Shown: in pieces, positions 1 through 6,135 of the stretch
Position numbering within the stretch: position 1 is the stretch's first letter
How the letters are laid out: the number at the start of each line of letters is the position of its first letter
Origin: Phycisphaerales bacterium
GTDB taxonomy: Bacteria > Planctomycetota > Phycisphaerae > UBA1845
Direction: 5' to 3'
Assembly: GCA_030612785.1 (NCBI GenBank)
Contig: JAUWNF010000187.1
Coordinates: forward strand, 1-6,707
Length of the DNA: 6,707 bases
Notes under the pieces: generated by a model
Seen by the model: the letters and a program-made list of their open reading frames with translations, nothing else
What the model was told of the DNA's origin: nothing
The model's database searches: none
Made by a program: the position numbers and the translations under genes

Positions 1-1622
1 GCCAGGTACGCCTCCAGCGACGAATACCGCAGCACCTTGGTCCGCGCGAAATCCATCGGCGGCAGGCAGTAGGGAGCCGGGTCCGCCAGCACACTCACTA
101 TGGGACGGCTGTCCTCTGACCGGCTGGAAAGCCCGTCCCACAGCAGCCCGAACTGCGCGCGCGTGTTCTCCGGGCCTGCGTCCTTATGGAAATTGTACAG
201 GTAGCCCCACCCGAAGTAGCCCGTTGTCAGCACTACCAGCGCGGCGGGTATCAACTCGACCGCCCGGAGCTTCGGCCGTCTTCGGCCGGCCAATACACAC
301 GCCGCCGCGATAGCTAAGGCCGTATCCGGAAACACTCCGAAGCGGCCGTACTCCGCCGGCTTGCCCGCCCCCAGCAGTACGAACTGCACGAAGACCAACC
401 CCGCCGGTACCGCTAGTGGCAGCACGTCCCACCGGCGGCGGCGAAGGGCCACCGCCAACCCGGCCACGCCAATGAGCAACACCGGCAGCCGCGCCCCTTC
501 CACGGTCAACTCGAGAACGCGCACTAACCCCTCGCCCAGCCGGCCGATCTCGTACATCGCCGTCGAGTTGCCCAGGTTGCTCCGCAGTACCTCCCGGTTG
601 ACGAACACGTTGATGGGGACATACGGATTGGTCGCGAGATAGACTGCCAGTCCGATCCCCGCCCCACCCAGGATGCGGCGCCAACTCGGGCGGATTCCAG
701 CGTCGCCGGTCGATGGATCGCGCGGCCCCAAGTCCGCGGCTCGTTCGGATGGGGAATCGCCTGCGAATGAACTGGCGCGGCGCATCCATTCCGCCAGGGG
801 AATGAGTACGAAGATGGGCAGGGATGACAGCACCGTGCCGAACGCCGCTCCGCACGCCAGGCACATGCCAGCCCAGTCGCGCCTTCGGCCGCCTTCGACG
901 TAGCGCATCGCCCACCACACCGCCGCCAGCATCAGCACCGCCCCCGGCAAATGGGGCTTGGCTTCGTGCGACATGCAGACCACCACCGGCATCAGCGTGA
1001 ACAGCAGCGCGGCAATCACTCCCGCCTTGAACCCGCCCAAGCGAGACGCGATGGCGCAGATCAACACCACGCCCAGCGCACCCCACAGGGCGACGTATAC
1101 GCGGGCCGCGATGTAGAACTTGCCGAATTCCTCCGGGTGGTCCAGATAATAGACCAGGTCCGAAGTGACTTCGATCAGCCCGACCCGACCGCCGAGGCCA
1201 ATCATTGCCCCCACCGGATAGATGAACAACCCGCCGTATTGGTAAAGCTTGGGGTCGAAGTACAGTTCCCGAGGGCGCATGCTCGCCAGCGCCATCATGG
1301 TGATCATCTCGTCGGGCTGGTGGGTAAACAGGCGATAGCGGCGATAAATGGCGGCCACGTCGGCCTCGGTCGCCGTCAAATCGACCGGCTGGTCGCCGGC
1401 GAACACCACTGGATCGGCGTCCACGTCGGCCCCGCGTGTGTCGCTGAAGCGGTCGGACCCACCGCTCAGCCGAGCGATCCGTTCGCCCGACCAGACGGTG
1501 CCGCCACCGAACAGGAGCTTATCGGTCTCCGTGCTGGGCAGACCCCACCCGATCCCCACGATCGCCACGACCGCGTAGAGCACCAACAGGCCCACAATGG
1601 CCGGAATCTGCGTTCGCTTCAC
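1..1622 (-). CDS. Probable GT-C (PMT/ArnT-like) membrane glycosyltransferase, C-terminus cut by window edge
   Basis: The reverse strand reads 540 codons without a stop, from a GTG at 1622 through position 1, so the 3' end is missing. The protein begins with a hydrophobic helix (about residues 7-27). A 70-residue polar loop follows, leading to an HQPDE motif (101-105) and then the segment FDPKLYQYGGLFIYPVGA (122-139). About nine further hydrophobic segments can be seen (near 175-193, 198-216, 224-239, 252-276, 317-333, 378-395, 399-418, 432-446 and 456-473). The visible end is a soluble stretch containing ADPAPYCLPP (513-522). An acidic residue in the first extracytoplasmic loop after TM1 is typical of GT-C enzymes that use polyprenyl-phosphate sugars, and an (H)PDE-type motif suits the PMT_2/GT39-like families. 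The donor and acceptor cannot be deduced. An in-frame GTG at 1658 would add 12 residues; I prefer 1622 because the protein then starts KR plus a hydrophobic helix, but neither start has a strong ribosome site. It is divergent from the DAHP synthase gene with no visible functional link. Membrane protein is near certain; glycosyltransferase is likely. Confidence 0.77.
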   Translation of the reverse strand, partial: MKRTQIPAIVGLLVLYAVVAIVGIGWGLPSTETDKLLFGGGTVWSGERIARLSGGSDRFSDTRGADVDADPVVFAGDQPVDLTATEADVAAIYRRYRLFTHQPDEMITMMALASMRPRELYFDPKLYQYGGLFIYPVGAMIGLGGRVGLIEVTSDLVYYLDHPEEFGKFYIAARVYVALWGALGVVLICAIASRLGGFKAGVIAALLFTLMPVVVCMSHEAKPHLPGAVLMLAAVWWAMRYVEGGRRRDWAGMCLACGAAFGTVLSSLPIFVLIPLAEWMRRASSFAGDSPSERAADLGPRDPSTGDAGIRPSWRRILGGAGIGLAVYLATNPYVPINVFVNREVLRSNLGNSTAMYEIGRLGEGLVRVLELTVEGARLPVLLIGVAGLAVALRRRRWDVLPLAVPAGLVFVQFVLLGAGKPAEYGRFGVFPDTALAIAAACVLAGRRRPKLRAVELIPAALVVLTTGYFGWGYLYNFHKDAGPENTRAQFGLLWDGLSSRSEDSRPIVSVLADPAPYCLPPMDFARTKVLRYSSLEAYL

Positions 1623-1703
1623 GGGTCCGATTATCCCCGGCCCTAAAGGCTTTGTCACTTTCAGCGCTACCCTCAGGCCAGAGGCGCGCGTAAGATAGAG
1701 GTC
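1623..1703. promoter_or_regulatory. Divergent intergenic region between glycosyltransferase-like gene and DAHP synthase
   Basis: Eighty-one bases separate the two divergent start codons, so the promoters of both genes probably lie here or overlap the gene ends. A TAAGAT at 1691-1696 resembles a -10 box on the + strand and would put transcription start at about 1703-1704, practically on the aroF ATG. No good -35 box lies 16-18 bases before it. TTGTCA at 1652-1657 looks like a -35 but has no partner at the right distance. No operator-like palindrome or attenuator leader was seen. The position is certain; the individual boxes are weak. Confidence 0.4.
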
Positions 1704-2783
<1,080 letters not shown>

Positions 2784-2835
2784 AACCTCTTGCCAACAAC
2801 CGATGAAGGGAAAAAACCCGAGACGCGCCCGTGAG

Positions 2836-2852
2836 AGGCTGTCGATTTAATC
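2836..2852 (+). repeat. Left terminal inverted repeat (17 bp, perfect)
   Basis: AGGCTGTCGATTTAATC is the exact reverse complement of 2961-2977. It runs directly into the inner arm at 2853-2873, giving a continuous 38-base left arm. Confidence 0.9.
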
Positions 2853-2856
2853 TGTA

Positions 2857-2879
2857 GCGTCGCCCCTTGTGGGCGGCGC
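2857..2879 (+). repeat. Inner hairpin 1
   Basis: GCGTCGCCC pairs with GGGCGGCGC around a five-base CTTGT loop. The stem is nine pairs including one T-G (wobble as RNA). It lies within the left inner arm (2853-2873), which is complementary to 2922-2942 at 20 of 21 positions, so the region can form either local hairpins or one long foldback. Confidence 0.75.
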
Positions 2880-2880
2880 A

Positions 2881-2930
2881 GCCTCGTTTCTCGTCACCAA
2901 CAAGAGCCTCGTTTCTCGTCACCCACAAGG
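2881..2930 (+). repeat. Tandem direct repeat, two 25-bp units
   Basis: Units 2881-2905 and 2906-2930 both begin GCCTCGTTTCTCGTCACC and match at 23 of 25 positions, differing at unit positions 19 (A/C) and 25 (A/G). They abut with no spacer. The second unit supplies the left half of hairpin 2; the first has lost a partner. This suggests a local duplication within the element, not a CRISPR array. Confidence 0.85.
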
Positions 2931-2937
2931 GGTGACG
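2917..2937 (+). repeat. Inner hairpin 2
   Basis: CGTCACCC pairs perfectly with GGGTGACG around an ACAAG loop. It is the inverted relative of hairpin 1. Where hairpin 1 has a G-C pair in the stem, this copy has A-T on both sides, so base pairing is preserved. Confidence 0.75.
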
Positions 2938-2960
2938 CTACACTGGGGATCACCATGGAC

Positions 2961-2977
2961 GATTAAATCGACAGCCT
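2961..2977 (-). repeat. Right terminal inverted repeat (17 bp, perfect)
   Basis: GATTAAATCGACAGCCT exactly mirrors 2836-2852. Unlike the left arm, it is separated from its inner arm (2922-2942) by 18 unmatched bases (2943-2960), so the foldback has an asymmetric bulge. Confidence 0.9.
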
Positions 2978-3043
2978 GGTGAGGGAGCAGATTGTTTATC
3001 CACACAACGCCTCAGTAATTGGAGTTACGCACTCCCCAATCCA

Positions 3044-3048
3044 AAGGA
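3044..3048 (+). promoter_or_regulatory. Ribosome binding site of tpiA
   Basis: AAGGA lies nine bases before the ATG at 3058 and fixes that start. An in-frame TTG at 3019 would add 13 residues in front of the conserved RKPLVAGNWKM start and has no reason to be preferred. Confidence 0.8.
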
Positions 3049-3057
3049 ATCTTACCC

Positions 3058-3816
3058 ATGCGAAAACCCTTGGTCGCCGGCAATTGGAAGATGCACAACA
3101 CGTTGGAGGAGGGCCGGACGTTGATTGCGGGCATCAAAGCCGGCCACGTTCCGGATGGGAAGGTCGAGGTGCTGGTGTGTCCGCCGTTCACCCTGCTGTA
3201 CCCGCTGAGCACAGAGCTTGAGGGTACGGACATCAAGCTCGGGGCGCAAAACGTGTACTGTGAAGAAAAGGGCGCCTTCACCGGAGAGATTTCTCCGGTG
3301 ATGCTCAAAGCCGCTGGCTGTAGCTACGTCATCATCGGCCATTCGGAACGTCGCCACGTTCTCGGCGAACTCGGCGATCTTTTGCATCGCAAGGTCCGGG
3401 TGGCGTTGGCGGCCGGCGTGGACGTGATCTACTGCCTGGGTGAGACCCTGGAGCAGCGTGAGGCCCACCGCACTGAGGCGGTGGTGGAGCAGCAGTTCAC
3501 CGAGGCGTTAGGCGACGACGTGGACCCCCGGCGGGTGGTTCTGGCGTACGAGCCGGTTTGGGCCATCGGCACCGGGCTGACCGCCACGCCGGAGCAGGCC
3601 CAAGCGGTCCACGCGTTCTTGCGTGCCAAGGCCATGGGTATTTGGGGTAGGGAAGCGTCCGATAACCTGCGGATTCTGTACGGTGGGAGCGTCAAGGCGG
3701 ACAACGCCGCCAGCCTGATGACCTGCCCGGACGTGGACGGGGCCTTGGTCGGCGGGGCCTGCTTGCGGGCGGAAAGTTTCCTCGCTATCGTGGGCGCCGC
3801 CGCTGATTCAGTGTAG
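3058..3816 (+). CDS. tpiA: Triosephosphate isomerase
   Basis: This cytoplasmic glycolytic/gluconeogenic enzyme interconverts dihydroxyacetone phosphate and glyceraldehyde 3-phosphate, normally as a dimer. The product is 252 residues, the usual length of the family, and is a complete TIM barrel. It starts RKPLVAGNWKMH with Asn9 and Lys11. The catalytic His95 is in IIGHSERR (92-99) and the catalytic Glu165 is in AYEPVWAIGTG (163-173), which includes the mobile loop 6 that closes over the substrate. The phosphate-binding ends YGGSVK (208-213) and LVGGACL (230-236) are present; Cys replaces the more common Ser in GGASL. It follows the composite repeat with its own ribosome site. The secG start lies 84 bases downstream, with no clear terminator between, so cotranscription into the next genes is possible. 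The sequence shows no defects. Confidence 0.98.
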   Translation: MRKPLVAGNWKMHNTLEEGRTLIAGIKAGHVPDGKVEVLVCPPFTLLYPLSTELEGTDIKLGAQNVYCEEKGAFTGEISPVMLKAAGCSYVIIGHSERRHVLGELGDLLHRKVRVALAAGVDVIYCLGETLEQREAHRTEAVVEQQFTEALGDDVDPRRVVLAYEPVWAIGTGLTATPEQAQAVHAFLRAKAMGIWGREASDNLRILYGGSVKADNAASLMTCPDVDGALVGGACLRAESFLAIVGAAADSV

Positions 3817-3885
3817 ACTACGGGGTTGCGGTTTGGAGCGTAACTGCGACGTTGCAAACTCGATGTTAGTACGCGAGGCACTTTC

Positions 3886-3891
3886 GAGGGA
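3886..3891 (+). promoter_or_regulatory. Ribosome binding site of secG
   Basis: GAGGGA lies nine bases before the ATG at 3901, one of the clearest Shine-Dalgarno matches in the window. Confidence 0.75.
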
Positions 3892-3900
3892 CACTCCAAG

Positions 3901-4365
3901 ATGACGTTTTGGCAATGGGCTATGCTCGTCGGCATTATGGCGAGCTGCATTCTTCTGATCCTGGTCGTACTGATCCAACGTGGCCGTGGCGAAGGGCTGG
4001 CCGGTGCGTTCGGCGGCGGGGGGGGCAGCAGCGCATTCGGGGCCAAGACGGGCGATGTGTTCACCGGAATCACCGTAGGCTTGGCAGTCGTCTTTCTGCT
4101 GCTCAATGTCGTGGGCAATTACGTGTTTCTACCCGCGGGGGCCGGTCCCGCTCCCGCAGTGCGAACCCCCGCGCCTCCGCCAACACCCCTTCCGACGCCC
4201 GCTCCGGTGTCGCGTGCCCCCGCACCCGCGACCGAGGGCACGGCACCCGCACCGACGCCGGCGGAACCGACAGGTGAGGCCCCGCGCGCCGCGGACACCA
4301 AGGCCGATGCGGCCGAACGTGGCGAGGTAAACACACCCCAGACCGAGGGTGGCGAGACGCCATAG
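3901..4365 (+). CDS. secG: Preprotein translocase subunit SecG with long Pro/Ala-rich tail
   Basis: SecG is the small accessory subunit of the SecYEG channel and helps SecA-driven export across the inner membrane. The core is typical: TM1 (about 6-25), then the conserved loop LIQRGRGEGLAGAFGGGGG followed by AFGAKTGD (up to about 52), then TM2 (about 55-75). The loop matches the family pattern LLQ(R/K)G(K/R)G-LAGAFGG. Beyond residue 80 comes a 75-residue tail. It is mostly Pro/Ala/Thr to about residue 125 and then more charged and acidic, so it is probably disordered. In known SecG topology both termini are periplasmic, so the tail would lie there; that is inferred. The protein is 154 residues, longer than the roughly 75-110 of many SecGs. 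The stop is three bases before the yicC start, indicating one operon. Confidence 0.93.
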   Translation: MTFWQWAMLVGIMASCILLILVVLIQRGRGEGLAGAFGGGGGSSAFGAKTGDVFTGITVGLAVVFLLLNVVGNYVFLPAGAGPAPAVRTPAPPPTPLPTPAPVSRAPAPATEGTAPAPTPAEPTGEAPRAADTKADAAERGEVNTPQTEGGETP

Positions 4366-4368
4366 CCT

Positions 4369-5256
4369 ATGATTCTCTCAATGACCGGGTACGGAGATGC
4401 GCAGACCTGCGTGGATGGCACCTCCTACGCCCTGGAAATCCGCAGTCTGAACAGTCGGTACTTCAAGGCGTCGATCAAGCTGCCGGAGAACTTGCAGTTC
4501 TTTGATGGTGAGGGGGAGAAGTTGCTGCGTGGTTCCCTGGGGCGCGGTAGCGTCAATTGCGTGCTTCGTGTGCGCAACGACGGCGCGGCGGAATACAAGA
4601 TCAATCCCGTGGCTCTGCAAGACTATGTGGACCAGATCTGTGCGGTCGATCTTCCCGCGGATGTGCATGCCACGCTCGACCTCGGTTCGGTCGCGGTGAT
4701 GCCGGGCGTCTGCCAGGCGCCTATCCTCGACGAGGCCCTGCGCAACAAGTACTGGGAGATCGTCCGCGGACTGATCGAGGAGGCTCTGGGCAAGGTGGTG
4801 ACCATGCGGCGGGTAGAGGGTGAAGCGCTCTGTGAGGACCTTCTGACCCATTGTGCGCGCGCCCGCGAACATCTGGCCGAAATCGCCAAGCGAACGCCCG
4901 ATGTGGTTCAGGACTATCACGAACGCTTGCAAACCCGCGTGCAGACGCTGTTGCACGAGGGCGCGGTGAAGATAGAGTTGGACAAGGACGCACTGGCCCG
5001 CGAAGTGGCCATCTATGCGGAACGTTGCGACATCAGCGAGGAACTCACCCGGCTCGCCTCTCACCTGGACCAGTTTTGCACACTGTGCCAGAGCAAGGAG
5101 CACGCCGGGCGGAAACTGGACTTTCTCGCCCAGGAGATGCTGCGCGAAGCCAACACTGTCGGAAGCAAGAGTAATGACGCCGAGATCGCGCGTCAGGTCG
5201 TGGAGATCAAGGGGCTCATCGACCGCCTGAAAGAGCAGGTCCAGAATGTCGAATAG
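4369..5256 (+). CDS. yicC: YicC family endoribonuclease
   Basis: YicC-family proteins (YicC_N plus DUF1732) are endoribonucleases in the cytoplasm; the E. coli member has been linked to small-RNA turnover. The 295-residue length fits the family. The hallmark N-terminus MILSMTGYGDA is followed by an IRSLNSRYF segment (24-32). REVAIYAERCDISEEL (211-226) and RL-SHL follow, then GRKLDFLAQEMLREANT (247-263) and SKSNDAEI (267-274), and the protein ends REQVQNIE-like as KEQVQNVE, all strongly conserved. A glutamate/arginine-rich helical stretch fills residues 140-210. There is no good ribosome site. The ATG is three bases past the secG stop, so translation probably depends on ribosomes finishing secG. 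The 3' end overlaps gmk by 11 bases; a yicC-gmk-rpoZ neighbourhood is common in bacteria. Confidence 0.95.
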   Translation: MILSMTGYGDAQTCVDGTSYALEIRSLNSRYFKASIKLPENLQFFDGEGEKLLRGSLGRGSVNCVLRVRNDGAAEYKINPVALQDYVDQICAVDLPADVHATLDLGSVAVMPGVCQAPILDEALRNKYWEIVRGLIEEALGKVVTMRRVEGEALCEDLLTHCARAREHLAEIAKRTPDVVQDYHERLQTRVQTLLHEGAVKIELDKDALAREVAIYAERCDISEELTRLASHLDQFCTLCQSKEHAGRKLDFLAQEMLREANTVGSKSNDAEIARQVVEIKGLIDRLKEQVQNVE

Positions 5257-5914
5257 GGTGACCGGCGCGGCGCCGGAGACAGATGATAAGACGAGCCGCG
5301 ACCGTGAGGGAGCGGACCAAAAGAGCGATCGTAAGGAAGCCACCAAAGCGAGACTGGTGGTAATCAGCGGTCCCTCGGGGGCGGGTAAGACCTCGATCTG
5401 CGATGCCTTGCTGGAGCGGTTGCCCAACGCGGTGTGGAGTGTGTCGGCCACCACGCGCCCCCTGCGAGGGAAAGAAACGGCGGGAAAGAACTACAACTTC
5501 GTTTCCTCGGAAGAGTTCGCGCGGCGTAAGACCGCCGGAGCGTTTCTGGAGACCGCAGAGTACCTCGGACATTCGTACGGTACGCCGGCGGAGCCGGTCT
5601 CTCAGGCGCTGGTCCGCGGGTGCGACGTCGTCATGGAAATCGACGTGCAGGGTGGCGTGCAGGTGGCCCAGCGGGTTCCCAACTCGGTCCGCATCTTCGT
5701 GCTGCCGCCGACAATGGAATCGCTCAAGGCCCGGCTCGCCGGACGCAACACCGAGTCCGAGGAGCAACTGCGCAAGCGTCTGGAGGTTGCCGACGGAGAA
5801 ATCGGCTTCGCCCGCGACTCGGGCTGTTATTCGTATTTTGTGGTGAACGACGACCTGGAAGACACGGTGACGAACATCCTGAAGATTATCGAACAGGAGC
5901 GCAAGAAAGCATGA
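5246..5914 (+). CDS. gmk: Guanylate kinase
   Basis: Guanylate kinase transfers phosphate from ATP to GMP, giving GDP for RNA, DNA and (p)ppGpp pools, in the cytoplasm. The Walker A loop is GPSGAGKT (42-49). GMP-binding residues are seen in SATTRPLRG (Ser67, Arg71), Tyr83 in NYNFVS, Glu102 in FLETAEY and YGTP (111-114), followed by EIDVQGG (131-137) and the lid motif GRNTESEEQLRKRL (166-179). At 222 residues it is slightly longer than the usual 205 or so because a charged, probably disordered stretch (residues 1-34) precedes the kinase fold. No ATG lies closer to the fold; a GTG at codon 5 or Leu/Val codons near residue 37 are alternatives. The start overlaps the yicC end and the stop overlaps the rpoZ start (ATGA), so translation of all three is probably coupled. 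Confidence 0.97.
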   Translation: MSNRVTGAAPETDDKTSRDREGADQKSDRKEATKARLVVISGPSGAGKTSICDALLERLPNAVWSVSATTRPLRGKETAGKNYNFVSSEEFARRKTAGAFLETAEYLGHSYGTPAEPVSQALVRGCDVVMEIDVQGGVQVAQRVPNSVRIFVLPPTMESLKARLAGRNTESEEQLRKRLEVADGEIGFARDSGCYSYFVVNDDLEDTVTNILKIIEQERKKA

Positions 5915-6135
5915 TTCAAGCCTTGAAGAACGATAAAATCATCGATCAGCTCGGCGGTCGGTTCCAACTGACCGCGCTGATTCAACGTCGTCTCGTGCAG
6001 CTCTTGCACGGCGGGCGGCCGATGGTCGACGATAAAGGATTGACCCTCATGGAACTGGTCGTCCGCGAAATCGAGGAAGGCAAGATCAAGCCCAAAGCCC
6101 CGACGAACGAGGACGATTTCGATGACGACCTCTGA
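5911..6135 (+). CDS. rpoZ: DNA-directed RNA polymerase omega subunit
   Basis: Omega helps fold the beta' subunit and assemble RNA polymerase; in E. coli it also forms part of a ppGpp site. The 74-residue product reads MIQALKNDKIIDQLGGRF, then LTALIQRRLVQLLHGG, then ELVVREIEEGKI, matching the omega pattern (GNRFDLVLVAARRARQ...ALREIEEG). The short acidic end DDFDDDL is also seen in other omegas. The ATG shares bases with the gmk stop (ATGA), and AGGAG at 5895-5899 gives a ribosome site 11 bases upstream. It lies inside a longer frame open from 5620, but the upstream part of that frame is only a shadow of gmk. The conserved place between gmk and the CoA gene supports the call. Divergence from E. 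coli omega leaves slight doubt. Confidence 0.88.
   Translation: MIQALKNDKIIDQLGGRFQLTALIQRRLVQLLHGGRPMVDDKGLTLMELVVREIEEGKIKPKAPTNEDDFDDDL
6109..6113 (+). promoter_or_regulatory. Ribosome binding site of the CoA flavoprotein gene
   Basis: GAGGA, inside the 3' end of rpoZ, lies eight bases before the ATG at 6122 and supports that start. Confidence 0.65.

Larger units (their letters stand above)
2836..2977. mobile_element. Putative 142-bp MITE/REP-like composite palindromic element
   Basis: The segment is bounded by perfect 17-bp inverted repeats and contains two hairpins plus a tandem 25-bp direct repeat. GTGAG sits directly before the left end (2831-2835) and recurs one base after the right end (2979-2983), which would fit a 5-bp target duplication. 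It encodes no protein, so if mobile it would need a transposase supplied elsewhere. Ends starting AGGCTGTC resemble termini of several IS families, but I cannot name one. It may also terminate or stabilise transcripts between aroF and tpiA, though there is no T-tract. Structure is directly visible; mobility is inferred from the ends and the flanking repeat. Confidence 0.5.
2784..3057. other. Non-coding region between aroF and tpiA, largely filled by a composite inverted repeat
   Basis: No credible gene was found in these 274 bases. The centre (2836-2977) is the composite palindrome described in separate entries. The first 50 bases contain GGGAAAAAACCC at about 2808-2819, which is too weak to call a terminator. 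The last 80 bases must hold the tpiA promoter or leader. TTGTTT at 2992-2997 followed 17 bases later by GTAATT is only a poor promoter match. Confidence 0.6.

Noticed and set aside
184..1086. 300-codon reverse-strand ORF
   Set aside because: Its protein is low-complexity Gly/Arg/Ala without any recognisable motif. The true frame on the same strand gives a well-formed membrane protein over the whole 1-1622 span.
951..1646. 231-codon + strand ORF
   Set aside because: It is antisense to the glycosyltransferase-like gene, with His/Gln/Arg-rich composition typical of a shadow frame in GC-rich DNA.
2881..2930. CRISPR array
   Set aside because: Only two units, directly abutting with no spacer, and no cas gene nearby.
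2836..2977. Simple Rho-independent terminator
   Set aside because: Stems are present but no T-run follows on either strand, and the structure is far longer and more composite than a terminator; a secondary role in termination remains possible.
3019..3057. TTG start adding 13 residues to tpiA
   Set aside because: The AAGGA site and the conserved N-terminus both point to ATG 3058.
3817..3900. Terminator or small RNA between tpiA and secG
   Set aside because: Only short, weak complementarities (such as GTTTG with CAAAC) are visible and there is no T-tract.
4018..4025. G8 run in secG as a phase-variation switch
   Set aside because: The run encodes the conserved glycine loop of SecG, and an eight-base run in an important gene is better explained by Gly codon use.
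3429..4118. 229-codon reverse-strand ORF across tpiA/secG
   Set aside because: Ser/Thr/Pro/Arg-rich shadow opposite conserved genes; no motif.
4378..5454. 358-codon reverse-strand ORF opposite yicC and gmk
   Set aside because: It lies fully antisense to two clearly conserved genes; its long open length follows from the codon bias of yicC.
5620..5910. Upstream extension of the rpoZ frame
   Set aside because: The upstream codons read out of frame through gmk and look unlike any protein; the ATG at 5911 begins the omega-like sequence.
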